From Gnetum montanum (lineage: Eukaryota > Streptophyta > Gnetopsida > Gnetales > Gnetaceae), in the NCBI GenBank assembly GCA_015680685.1, contig MNCI01028444.1, positions 646,804-710,803 of the forward strand: a stretch of DNA of 64,000 nucleotides. The letters run 5' to 3'. Made by a program: the position numbers and the translations under genes. The stretch's first letter is position 1; each line of letters starts with the position of its first letter. Positions 34,101-44,243 of this stretch are shown one piece after another. Below the pieces are notes generated by a model, which worked only from the letters and a program-made list of their open reading frames with translations, was not told the origin of the DNA and searched no databases.

Positions 34101-35325
34101 AAGAACTGATGGGGTCATCGTGATAAAAGTCCACTACCTTCAACTCTCCGCCGGTGGCTGTCTTAAGGCATTTGACCTCGTCAGTTAGTTCCTGCATTAG
34201 TTTTTTAGCATCAGCCCAGTCTTGAGTGCTAGGTGAGATGGTAGGTTGGGGATGTGGTACAGTGTATAGATTAGATTGTTGAATACTAGGTTGGAAGGTT
34301 GAAAGCTGTGTAGTTGGAGGTTGTACTTGTGGAATATTTATAGCGGGTGGTATCAGGGGCGGCATATTGTGGGCAAGGGGTTGTTGTTGTTGTGGTTGTG
34401 CTTGGGGAATATTAGCTTGCAAGATCGTGTGAGGCGGTATGTTATAATGAGGGAGTTGATGTGATTGAGTACCAATCGATGTCCATTGCCCGGTCATGTT
34501 TGGTGTGGGAATCCCCTAAACTTGTTGGGTTACCATTGTGAAGGATGTTCCTTGGGCTGGGATGCGCGGTATGTAATGAGCAGATGTAGTGGCTGGTATT
34601 ACGTGTGGCATTTCGATCATGCTGGGTGGGAAGGTTACTCCTACATTGTTTTGAGGAGGTTGCATTTGTAAGAACGGGGGTGTCGTGGCTGTAGGAGGAA
34701 TTGTGAGGGGAAGCATGTTGACTTGAACATCATTTGCTGGAGGAATGGGGATGAGAGCGGCTGCGTCTTGTTGAGGCTCGTGCGCTTGCGTGATTTTAAA
34801 TGGCTGGAGGGACGTAGTTTCGCCCATGAATGGGTGAAACAACGGGTTTATATAAGTTTGTGGGCTAAGGGTGTGATATGAGTCTTCATGCTCGGATTAA
34901 GCTGCGAACTCATCCTTCTCTTTCGGTTGAGGATTTACAATAGGCTGATCTAGAGACTGGCTCTTTTGCAGGAGGAGTTGTGTGATGAGCTCAGAGTAAG
35001 GCTCTGGAAGAGGGATGATATTGTATGGGGAAGGAATGAACTCTTGTCCTCCCCTGTAGAAAAGTTCGTATTGCCTCTTAACTTCCATTTCGGCTCAGTC
35101 CATGGCTAGGCTGGCTTGTATTTTCACGCATATGAAATTGTACTGGTCTTGAGTTATAACGTTAGACAACGGGTTCCTCCCTTGCAATCTAAGGGAACGG
35201 TGGGGCCCCACTGTGGATTGTACCGCAGGCTGTTGGATAGCCATGGTGCCTACAAGGTCCATGACCTAGGTGGTTGTAGCGGTGGAGTTTGTGGTGTTCA
35301 TGATGAACGGTCGAGAATATGACAT
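31117..35325 (-). pseudogene. RT-B gag-protease
   Basis: A nearly continuous frame broken by a few stops. The likely start is ATG at 35325 (MSYSRPFIMN), chosen because RT-C starts at the matching place. Near 35160-34900 is YNFICVKIQASLAMD and FIPSPYNIIPLPEPYSELI. A Q/P-rich stretch (34500-34250) leads to the capsid domain at 33963-33493 (LAGRALDWYQALP, FIQRWSATLNELHEP). 33230-33070 holds FYDYHQRNGHGTDYYFTLK, a decayed zinc-knuckle-like block. 32910-32440 is a proline-rich linker with seven PYVVRVP-like motifs. The protease (32322-31117) has HVDDGVATNVVP, a DDG version of the active site, then LILGRPWL. Stops include 34501-34515 and 33481. Confidence 0.85.
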
Positions 35326-35339
35326 AGTGAAGGAAAATG

Positions 35340-36000
35340 AAACTAGTATACTTAGTGCAGCGTAAACCTACGTTCGTGGCATACAGCATATACACTAGGT
35401 CTCAGCGTATAGGCTTCAACGACTAGCGTATAATGACAGCATATAGGTATACAAGGTATAGTAGCAGCCTAGAGAATCTACGGTGTAGAGCATACAACGT
35501 ATACGCTAAGTAGCGTAGACAGCGTCAGCGTACAGCGTAAATAGGGTTTACAGCATAAGAGAGTGTAGCGTATACCAGACGGCAGCGTAAATGAGTTTAC
35601 GGCGTAGAGTGTAGACAGAGTTAGCGTAGAGTGTAGACAGGGTCTACAGCATATAGCGGACAACGTATACTCAGCAACGTAGACGCTGGGAATTTTGCAG
35701 ACAGAGTCAGCATATGGTTAACAGCATAGATGCTGGGAATTTTGCAGACAGAGTCGGGGTAAACTTAGCAGCGCAGACGCTGGACAGCGTAGACGCTAGG
35801 AAGTTTGTAGATAGGGTCAACGTAAACTCAGCGTAGACGCTGGGAGCTGTGAAGCCAGAGTCGATGTAAACACAGCAGCGTAGACACTGGGAGCTTTGCA
35901 GACGGTAAGTTTTAAACGCTCAACGGCGTAGACGCAGGGAAGTGTGCAAACAGGGTCAGCGTATGCTCAACAACGTAGATGCTAGGAGTTCTGAAGCATA
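35340..36000. repeat. GCGTA arrays in RT-B 5' leader
   Basis: Between the primer site and gag, dense GCGTAGACGCTGGGA, GCGTAAAC and GCGTATAC motifs occur, with a longer unit of about 45-60 bp including GCAGACAGAGTC or GGGAGCTTTGCAGAC. The CpG core is shared with the LTR arrays. Confidence 0.8.
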
Positions 36001-36020
36001 GTAAGTTTTAGGCAGTTTGG

Positions 36021-36038
36021 CCCTCCTTCTAGCTCCAA
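36021..36038 (-). promoter_or_regulatory. RT-B primer binding site
   Basis: On the minus strand TTGGAGCTAGAAGGAGGG lies four bases past the 5' LTR end. RT-C has TTGGCGCTAGGAGGG at the same place. The matching tRNA is not assigned here. Confidence 0.6.
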
Positions 36039-36042
36039 TTTC

Positions 36043-37468
36043 TGTACTGTTCGAAATTGTTGGTCTCCTACTAGAAGAAAACAGAAACCGGGAGATCTCT
36101 AGACACGCACAGAAGACCCTACCTTCGCTTGAGGGCAAGCTGGAATTGACGAAGGCAAAGTACCTTGAGTGGTCCACACGTGGATCAGGCAAGGATTTCC
36201 CCAAACGTACACTAAGGTGCTATACGCTGGGTTATATGTGAACGGCGTAATAGATGTAAAACGAAACGTAAACGGCGTAACTAGTGTAAACAAAACGTAA
36301 ACATACAAGGGCGTAGACAGCAAACATGCAAAAACTAATGAAAAACTATAACAAATTTTAGGAAGAAAATGCAGCAGTATTATTACAAAGTGAAAATTAC
36401 AGTGCACCGGTCTAACGCAGTTGTGGCTTTCACACAAGGCGAACGAATAGCCCCAATGGATGCAGAGATGACTATGTGCTGGTTCAAACTACAGACACAA
36501 CGTAAAGGCTATATGCTCAGCGTACAAGGTTGAGGTCCAGCATACAAGGTTCTCTGCTCTGGTTCTTAGCGTCTCTGTTTTTCTCTTTGGTTTGCTCAAA
36601 AATTTCCGACCACATTCTAATGAAAAATTAGGATTTTTATACAGGTTTAGACATTAGACTCGGGTTGGGTGACACGTGGCACGTTGACCAGGTGCAAAAG
36701 AATAAAATGTTACAAGTGTACAATGTGCTGCATACGCTGGGTGTATACGTTGTATCTGCCATCTTTTAACGTATACGCCCAGCGTATATGCTGTGACAGT
36801 TGAGCGTATACGCTAGGTGTATACGCTATGCCTACTGGTCATATACGCTGGGCGTACATGCTGTGGATGTTGGACATATACGTTGGGCGTATACGCCGTG
36901 ACTGCTAGACGTATATGCTGGGCATATATGCTGTGTCTTCTGGGCGTATACGCTGAGCGTGCAAAATGTATATGCTCAGCGTATAGATTCCAAGATGTCT
37001 GATGTCAACATCTGATGATTGCTCTATTCACGTGAATTGATGCTGTATCAAATCTTGTTTTGAAATGTTGTTTCTTTGTCGTCTTCAGGGATTGCATGCT
37101 AGGTGTTTACGCTGGGCGTATACACTGTGAACGCCGGGCATATATGCTGGGCGTATACGTTGTAAATGTTGGGCGTATACGCTGGGCATATACGCTATGG
37201 ATGCTAAGAATGTGTACTTGGGCGTATACATTGAAAATGTGAATTTTGGCATATACGCTGGGCATATACGTTGGAAATGCACACTAAGTGAAAACTAAGT
37301 ATGTTGCACTCCGAAGTTGCCATTTCTAATAGCAGATGTTGTCGTGGTCATCGACAAGTCCCAAGGAATTGCTCATCGTCGAATTCGACTCTACTTGAAG
37401 CTGTCGGTGGGCCCTTAAGCTCGATTCTTGTTGGAAACGTACTAAGCTCAGAATTTTGTGGTGTTTCA
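36043..37468 (-). repeat. 5' LTR of RT-B
   Basis: It begins TGTACTGTTCG and ends TGGTGTTTCA on the + strand. It matches the 3' LTR with mostly transition differences and a few more GCGTATACGC units (36730-36990 and 37105-37275). TATA box at 36634-36641 for the minus strand. Confidence 0.9.
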
Positions 37469-37473
37469 TCAAC
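37469..37473. repeat. Right target-site duplication of RT-B
   Basis: TCAAC, identical to 18899-18903. Confidence 0.9.
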
Positions 37474-38056
37474 TACTGGGTTACCAAGTGCTATGCTACT
37501 AGGTGAATCAAGCAATAACATTGCTAGGATTGCCAAGTGAATATGTGTTTACACTCGAAGTGGTCATACTTATGTGCTTAATCAATTTAGCTTAATTAAT
37601 TAATTAATAGCTTAAAGTCTAATTAAATTTAATTAATTGCATATTTAATGAAAATAATAAATGCATGAATAAATCATTAATCTATTCTAAGAGCTACAAG
37701 GTTTGATCAAAAGGCTCATCTTTATTATCATACACACTGGTGTGGTTTAGGTACAACAATGCTCGAATAAAGATCCATACACTTTCTAACTCCTACTATG
37801 GGCACCCAGAGAAATATTCTAACTCTCAAATGGAAAAACTACAAGAGCTCTACTACAACTATGACTTCTCCTCATAAACATGGTTGTGAGCTCATATTTA
37901 TAGTTTTTATTATATGGCTATGTTGATGGGGCAACATCACATTGATGTGACCCCATCGACGGGGCAACACCATGTAAATGGGGCCCCATTGATGGGGGCC
38001 TGTCGACAAGGCTAAGTTAATGAAGGCCTATCGACGCAACACTTTGATGCTCATCA
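37474..38056 (-). repeat. 5' LTR of RT-A, part 2
   Basis: It continues the RT-A LTR from TACTGGGTTACC (matching 6591 onward) and ends GCTCATCA. TATA box for the minus strand at 37895-37902. About 37920-38045 carries GATGGGGC, ATCGACGGGGC and TGTCGACAAG motifs. Confidence 0.9.
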
Positions 38057-38061
38057 CCCTA
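38057..38061. repeat. Right target-site duplication of RT-A
   Basis: CCCTA, identical to 6226-6230. Confidence 0.85.
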
Positions 38062-39190
38062 GATATATGACTAGTTTTTTTATACATCTAGTTTATTTGA
38101 TCATAATGCATCTATTGTAGAGAAATTTGTATTCCCTCTTAAATCTTTTAGGATCTCCATGATGCACAAAAATTTTAAAAGTATGGAGACTAAGGTCTTC
38201 CATTAGTTATGGAACAACACATAAAAAATCATCATGAAAAAAATAGATATAAATATTACACATAACTGAGAATTACACAAGGGACTAGGATATGTCCATA
38301 AATCTAGAGAGCCATAGCAAGTTTAGAGACTTATGAAAGAAAGACCATAGGATAGCAAATAATTTCTATTGAAATGATTTTATCAAAAGATACAAGAGTT
38401 ATAGTAAAGGGACCAAATCCAATGCTTAAACATCATACATCAAAAGTCTTTCAAAGGAAATTGGACAACCATGTCCAATCACAAGACATTTAAATAATAA
38501 TGAATGTTCAAGAAATACATTAGATGATTTTAAACACTTGTAATGAATATATATTCTAGTGGAGAATTAAAAGATCTTTTTACTAAAAAAATTTAAAATT
38601 TTACAAATACTACAATCTTTCATTCAATTATAAGAATAATCACATCGTGCTTAAGCATCCACAAAAGATACCATAATCAATTATTCTAATAGTACTAAAT
38701 ATCTTCTCTTGTAAGTTCTTATCTTAATGTTTGTAGATTATTGGAGCTAACATACCATAGCTGGAAATAAAGTAGTCACATATCAACACAATTCATACTT
38801 TTCAAATTAAATATTGATAGAAAATTTAATAAGCAAGAAGATAGAAACTTACCTTGACTTACCTTGCTTGTAATTGAGAATTAAGGTGCCTAAATTGCTA
38901 GCGAATGAGATTCCTCTTTCAAGGTTTCTCTTCTTGCACAAAATTTTTTAATTTTCAAGGCTCGGCTCCTTTTTACAAATTAGCTAGATAGTGGCTTCTC
39001 ATTCTCAGGCTCCTTCTTGACTATCCAAACTTTTCAAACTCCCTCATTCTTCTAAGTTGTCCAATATTTCTTAACTCCTCTTTGATTTGTTTGCATATCC
39101 TTTTTAAACTATGAAAAATCCTTTCTAGGTACATTCAGATAAGACCAAGGATTCCTATAATATGACCAAGTGCTTGTGTGATAGTATTTT
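38062..39190 (-). other. RT-D internal region, no coding recognised
   Basis: AT-rich internal sequence of the Copia-type element, between gag-like remnants and the RT-A insertion. No integrase, RT or protease motifs were found in either strand. Confidence 0.5.
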
Positions 39191-40430
39191 AAATTTCACT
39201 CCCATTTCTTATGCCCAAATTTATGAAAATAATAACATCTCACCTTCCTATAGTAGTTAAAATGATTATACCTTGGAGTTGCTCTTGGTTGAGATGTAGT
39301 GCCTATTGATTCTTCATTCTTTAGAGTGACCTTTGGTTAAGATGGGATTGGTGTAGATGATTCCTCTTGTGTACAAAATTTGATCCCATTCTTATCATGT
39401 GGACTTCTTCATTTTCTAAGAACCATTTGAAGGAACTCTTTTCCCTTAACTAGCCTTTCATTCACAAGTTTGGCATCTACAAGTTCTTTCTTGATCTACT
39501 CATAAGATTGGGTTAGCTCTTTATTCTCAACCCTGAGGTTTGAGATTTCTTTTGTGAGATTAGAAATTGTTAAATTTAATGAAGAAATATATTGATCCTT
39601 AGTTTTTACTTACTTAGTTAACTTTACACAAAGACTTTCCAACTTACCTAATAATTCATACTTTTCTTCCTCATTCTTAGATTGATCATCATCATCAGAA
39701 AGGCCAACATCATCATCTGTGATAGCCATATAGATGAGATTAGAATCTTTTGAGGTGTCACCTGCCTCTTCCTTGCCTTGGTCTCCATCAACCTAGTTAG
39801 TGAAGAAATTTTTTGCCTTTGTATCTTCTTAAGTTGATGGATCTTCACCATCCTAGCTTGTATGAATGTTACTTCTTCTTGATTCTTCACTATACTCTTT
39901 CTCTTAAAACCTATAAGCATTGGGGCATTCGAAGCCCAAATTGCCTCTTCCACCACATATCCAATATTCTATAGAAGAAAGATCAAAATTAGAATTTGAA
40001 ATATTTTTACTTCTTTCTCTACCTCTAAATTAATTAGATCAATTTTCTTTTAGGAAATTTCTCAAACATCCATCTATTTGCTTTTGGTCTTTGAACAAAG
40101 AGTTCTTGTTCATTTGAACAATCACATAGGTTAGTTATTGAACCTCATCTTTAAGGTTTGGGTTTTCTTTCTTGAGATAAGAACATTCATCATTAAGAAC
40201 TATAATTTTCATTTACTTAACATGCAAAGCATCTTTTATCTTAATGCATAAATTTTAAAAAGAGAGAATCTCATTGCAAAATATTCCATACCTTTCATCA
40301 ATATCACAAACACTATTAAGCTTTCAAGATTTACCTTTTGGTAGATATGATACAGAGATTGGATATAATAGTTGATAAAGATAATTAGTCTCCTTGACCA
40401 AGTATATCTAGTGTTTAAAGCCCCTTCCAT
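39191..40430 (-). pseudogene. RT-D gag-like protein (decayed)
   Basis: On the minus strand, 40180-40020 reads as charged helical sequence (YLKKENPNLKDEVQ). Near 39970-39905 is a zinc-knuckle-like YWICGGRGNLGFECPNAYRF with one cysteine and the histidine changed. It is followed by an acidic part (ITDDDVGLSDDDDQSKNEEE, about 39720-39660) and a coiled-coil-like stretch (39600-39410). A second knuckle-like CYYFHKFGHKKWE lies near 39230. This order of knuckle and coil fits the gag C-terminal part of plant Copia elements; gag packages the element RNA. Stops are frequent and it is inactive. Confidence 0.6.
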
Positions 40431-40470
40431 TATTTACTCTTGGATATTAATGATAATTGCAAGAGTACTA

Positions 40471-40483
40471 GGCTTTAATACCA
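40471..40483 (-). promoter_or_regulatory. RT-D primer binding site
   Basis: TGGTATTAAAGCC on the minus strand, two bases from the 5' LTR; it differs from the initiator-Met tRNA site by C-to-T and G-to-A changes. Confidence 0.75.
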
Positions 40484-40485
40484 CT

Positions 40486-41761
40486 TGTGGATCATTGAAC
40501 TTATAGAGGGGTGGCGGTGGGGTGGGGTGGCATAGGATGAAAAAGTTTCTCAAAAAAATTCTTTGACACAATTCACATATCAATTTTAACGTGGTTGCCC
40601 AACTTGGGTAGTCCACACTCTACGGGAGTTTGCAAGCATACCTCTAGACTTTTTTCCTTCCAAATTATGATTTGAAGGGAACCACACACTATACAATCTT
40701 CAAGCCTCACTCTAGAGTGCTATCTCACAACACCGGTCACTCAACCTTGCAAGGTCCCATCAGGCTTGAAATGTGGTTTCCAAGCTTCCAAAACCTTCAC
40801 AATCTTGAGCTCCACACCAGAGTGTTGTATCGTAGCACCAACAACTCAATCTTACAGGATCCTAACAAGCTCAAGCAAGATGCCTTCCCATAAGAATCAC
40901 ATTAACCTTATAGGGCAATGAGAGAGAACAATTACAAGGGATGAATGCAAGTCAGTTTGCTAATCCTTGTACATTGAGGTACAACACACTTTACCTTGAA
41001 CAAATGATAATACAATGAAGAGCAATATAGATTAAAATGATTGTACATTGATTACACAATGACTTGCATATTTCCCAATGCATATGATGACTTCTTATAG
41101 TTGTCATGTTTCTAAATTCATCTTGGAACTCGTGCAACAACTACGTAATAATTACTAATGATCATGGAAGACATATTCTTCATGTAAGAGACATCTTTCT
41201 AAATTTTCCTTCTATTCTAGGAAAATTTCTTTGTTTGGAAAAGATATATTTCTAAAATATCTATTCTTGGAAGACGTCTTTGTCCAGTGAAAGACATCTT
41301 TATGAAATTGGATTGTATTCTAGGAAGACATCTTTGTTTGATGAAAAATGTCTACTATTTTGCAAAGATGTCTTTGCCTATGCTACCTACTAGAAAGAAA
41401 TCTTTGGTATGGGAAAGACGTCTCTTCTATAGGGGCCAAAAATGAAACTACTTTTTTTGATGCTAAGAGCCTCTAAATTTCTTCAAACAAGTCCCCCATA
41501 AGCCTTATAACCTTGTAGACTCATCAAAATGTGCTAGAATCACTGCAAAGCATGCCAAAACATCAAGGAATCATCCTCAACAAAAATAGACACATTTTTC
41601 TTGAATTCTTCATATTCATCCATGCTCCCTTAAGTCCTTGTGATCCTAAATTTTCTTGTGAGTTCTTAGGTGCTTTGCTCTTACTCCTATAAACACAACA
41701 ACCACAAAAACATCCTTGTACTCCATTTTCCTTAATGCTTTGACATACCAAAAGGTCAAAA
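40486..41761 (-). repeat. 5' LTR of RT-D (right copy)
   Basis: It begins TGTGGATCATTG and matches 3891-5174. An AAGACATCTTT/AAAGATGTCT motif array lies at about 41170-41440. A G-rich insertion near 40505-40530 is absent from the left copy. Confidence 0.85.
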
Positions 41762-41766
41762 AAGCC
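41762..41766. repeat. Right target-site duplication of RT-D
   Basis: AAGCC, facing AAGCT at 3886-3890. Confidence 0.7.
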
Positions 41767-42510
41767 AAGTTTGAATTGGTACAAAGGTTTGATTAGAATT
41801 TAGAAGATATGATTTTTGAAATTCCAAAACTTTAAAGGATGGGAAAGAAAGAACGATCAAGATTTTAGAAAAGTCACATAGCCTTGGCAATGATACTAAA
41901 AATCTAGTTATCAAGAAGATGTATATGTGTAGTTAACATACATTCAATTGTTAAGTCAACATGTTCAAATGTTAGACTATGCCAAGGAGCATACTTGATT
42001 AAGAAAATAGAGAAAAGTTTGAAGAATAGGTTATTCCTAAGCCATACTGATCCAATGCCAATTTTCCTTTGTGGAGACTTCAATGCTAAAGTTAGAAGTA
42101 GTGTTTATCAATTCTTAAAACATGGATGTGTAAAGGAATCCTTGGAAGATGAACCTAATTTGAAGAAGATGTTCCCATCAATTCAACATAGAATTTCATT
42201 AGCCAGTGCATATTCTGCTTACTTCAAATCCTCAATAAATAAATCAAATTCTAGAATTTCAGAACATATGAGGTTAATGAATAGTACTTGTCAAGAACCA
42301 CAATTTCGTAATTTCTTAGCCATGATTGAGAAAGATGGATCAACAAAATTCTTCATTGAGACACTAGATTATATTTAGTATGATGTCTAATTCTTTCAAG
42401 TTACCAAGCCACTAAAGTTAATTTCTAAAGAAAAATTTGAGAAGAATCAAGATCAATCCTTACCATCTTAAATAAGATCATTTGATCATATACCACTTCT
42501 GGTATAATTA
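41767..42510 (+). pseudogene. CCR4-like deadenylase pseudogene, C-terminal part
   Basis: This continues the copy broken at 3890: KFELVQRFD directly follows the left-hand DGCIIFYKEA. Later blocks are IKKIEKSLKN, PIFLCGDFNAKV (the conserved GDFN active-site block), SSVYQFLKHG, LASAYSAYF, EPQFRNF, TLDYI, and LPS with SFDHIPL (the final Asp-His pair of the EEP fold). 41995-42378 is still open. There are stops after FD and after TLDYI, and no visible introns across the region. That suggests a retrocopy of a multi-exon gene, although intron content of the source gene is assumed from the family. Confidence 0.8.
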
Positions 42511-42942
42511 CTGCTACTTCCATTAATTTCTAAGGTTGAAAAAGATCAAGAAGTATCTTAACCTTACTTTTATTTATGATTTTCATAATTTTATTTCTTG
42601 TATAATTTTTATTTTAATTTGATAAGTAAAATATCTAAGGTAATGGAAGTAGAAAGTAAAGGATTTACTCTACCTTCACTTGGGTAACCAAATACGTGTT
42701 GCACTTTGTGTGACCTTAGTTAAAACTAGTGAATGGGGTTGGTAGACCTTTAATTCACCTCTTGTCATTATCTTAGAAAATGATGTAAGTATTAATAAAA
42801 TAATATTTAAATTCTCATATATTTTTCTCACATGTTTCTTGTTTGCAGAATAAGCAAGAAACAACTTCAAGTCTAAAGGAGAAATCAAATTATTGGAGCA
42901 TAGGAGCATAAAAGAAGTACTACAACTGGAAAAAGATAACAA
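42511..42942. other. Unassigned spacer
   Basis: AT-rich. Its first part may be the 3' untranslated part of the CCR4-like copy. No poly(A) tail or gene was seen. Confidence 0.35.
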
Positions 42943-43135
42943 ACATGGACTCATTTGAGGACAAATGAAACCTAAGGAGGGTAGATTGTAATGTTCCCAT
43001 TTCCAAATGATGTTATTGTATGACAAAGATGGTGCTTGAACATGGACTTATTTGAGAATGAATGAAACCTAAGGAGGGTAGATTATAATGTTCCCATTTC
43101 CAAATGATGCTACTACATAACAAAGATGGTGCCTC
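42943..43135 (+). repeat. Tandem duplication resembling a gypsy polypurine tract/LTR start
   Basis: Two units of about 95-98 bp. Each holds CATGGAC, a TTTGAG-GA-AATGAAACC phrase, CTAAGGAGGGTAGAT, then TGTAATGTTCCC or TATAATGTTCCC and CAAATGATG. The AAGGAGGG followed by TGTAATG looks like the polypurine tract and LTR start of a chromovirus-type gypsy element. No other part of such an element is seen nearby. Confidence 0.5.
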
Positions 43136-43839
43136 TTCATAAAAAGTATTATCATTATCATAACAAGATCCAAAAGGGAAGTTGCAATTAAGACACAAAA
43201 GGGTGCATTGTAATAACAGGCATGAAACACCATAAAATTTTGAGGCACTCTTGCTTTACCAAGGTCTTGGAACTAAGGCAAGCATTTCCACAAGTGTAGC
43301 CTCATGATAGTTTGATAGGAAATGAATGCATTGAGTTTAGACTGTTTATTCTGGCAAGTTTTCTATCTCCAGAGCTGATAGCCTCGATGGACTCTCCAGC
43401 CTGCCCATCTGGACAATTCACCCAGCTGTCAATCTAACCAGAAACTATGCTAGGGGTTGTCAACGGTTCTCAGGATGGGCAAAATAGTTCAACAAGTTTT
43501 CTAGTGAAGAAGTTTGCTATGCTACACTGCGTAGCATAGCAAGCCTTCAAAAAATCAATCAAGCATCCGAATAAAAGTTTCAACAAGATGTTCGCGTAAG
43601 GTAAAATCAAAATTCATCTGGCACATGGTGCTATGCTATGCTATGTGACATAGTGTAGCATAGTGTAGCAAAGACGAAACATGCAAAGATCCCTCTACCA
43701 AGCCTCTTTGACAAAAAATATTTCATCTGACGGCATTATGGCTTCTAAGATTACCTTATTTCAATTAACTCTTGAACCACAAACAAGTTTTCCTTGTGAA
43801 GCTTGGTAGTTTTTGACAAAAATATAAGTTACATTTGCT

Positions 43840-43879
43840 GCTATGCTATGCTACGCTATGTAGCGTAGCATAGCATAGC
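43840..43879. repeat. Perfect 19-bp-arm hairpin in RT-C LTR
   Basis: Left arm GCTATGCTATGCTACGCTA, loop TG, right arm TAGCGTAGCATAGCATAGC: the arms pair with no mismatch. In the 3' LTR the counterpart (about 60680-60710) has decayed. Confidence 0.9.
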
Positions 43880-44235
43880 AAAAATGTGCATCAATAAGAA
43901 TTTTCCAAAGGTTAGCCTGGCGTGCACCAAGACTTTCAGCAAAAGCTAGTGACTCCAAGCAAGTTTTTTGTTTAAACTTGTGGCTACACTATGCTACGCT
44001 ACACTAATGTGCTACGCTACATAGTGTAGTACAGCGTAGCATGCCACTTCACTACTTCATTTCTTGCTTGCATTGTTCGCATGCTTGAATCTAGCATGTC
44101 CAGTTCTGACAACATAGTTGCAGCGTAGCAAGTTCACGACTGGTTTTGCACATCTACACAATATGGGTAGGTCAACATCTTATGGGGTCCAAGACACGTG
44201 GCACCTAAACCATGTTTCTCACCTACTCCTGGCCC

Positions 44236-44243
44236 TATAAATA
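44236..44243 (+). promoter_or_regulatory. TATA box of RT-C 5' LTR
   Basis: TATAAATA in CCCTATAAATACCC; repeated at 61103-61110 in the 3' LTR. All palindrome clusters lie upstream. Confidence 0.65.

Larger units (their letters stand above)
18904..37468 (-). mobile_element. RT-B: Tat/Ogre-like Ty3/gypsy element with an antisense gene
   Basis: An 18.6-kb element inserted in the RT-A 5' LTR with an exact TCAAC target duplication. Order on its own (minus) strand: 5' LTR (37468-36043), primer site, leader with GCGTA arrays, gag-protease (35325-31117), tandem repeats, a gene on the opposite strand (26014-30474), tandem repeats, RT-RNase H-second RNase H-integrase (25261-21709), tandem repeats, polypurine tract, 3' LTR (20275-18904). 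The archaeal-type second RNase H and the long gap between PR and RT fit the Tat/Ogre lineage. It is the youngest layer of the nest. Stops and frameshifts make it inactive. Confidence 0.9.
6231..38056 (-). mobile_element. RT-A: Athila-like Ty3/gypsy element, interrupted by RT-B
   Basis: An LTR element on the minus strand with an exact 5-bp target duplication. Internal order on its own strand: primer site (18542-18523), gag (18390 downward), protease-like motif, reverse transcriptase, RNase H, integrase (to about 12290), a non-coding stretch, an additional sense gene (10518-7365), polypurine tract, 3' LTR. The primer site reads like a C-to-T decayed version of the Asp-tRNA site used by Athila elements, and the RNase H/integrase motifs fit the Athila type. 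Without RT-B the element is about 13.3 kb. All frames contain stops. The 5' LTR is split by RT-B. Confidence 0.85.
3891..41761 (-). mobile_element. RT-D: Copia-type LTR element, interrupted
   Basis: The two LTRs (3891-5174 and 40486-41761) flank an internal region of only about 3.5 kb once the nested RT-A is removed. Next to the right LTR, the minus strand has TGGTATTAAAGCC, a close match to the initiator-Met tRNA primer site common in Copia elements. Next to the left LTR is a purine-rich tract on the minus strand. Both place the element on the minus strand with its 5' LTR on the right. The only coding content is gag-like. No protease, integrase or reverse transcriptase is visible, so this copy was probably non-autonomous or heavily deleted. 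It sits inside a CCR4-like pseudogene and is older than RT-A. Confidence 0.8.

Noticed and set aside
36817-37242. Open frames with repeated GVYA/GRICWAY patterns
   Set aside because: They are the GCGTATACGC arrays of the LTR translated; no evidence for coding.
40495-40535. G-rich stretch as a possible G-quadruplex control element
   Set aside because: Present only in one RT-D LTR and absent from the partner, so more likely a local expansion.
41995-42378. GDFNAKV motif as a LINE endonuclease
   Set aside because: The surrounding blocks (SAYSAYF, EPQFRNF, TLDYI, DHIPL, and CPPWALDW on the left side) fit CCR4-type deadenylases, and no LINE reverse transcriptase is nearby.
43136-43222. Possible tRNA or small RNA gene before RT-C
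   Set aside because: No cloverleaf, A/B box or terminator could be identified.
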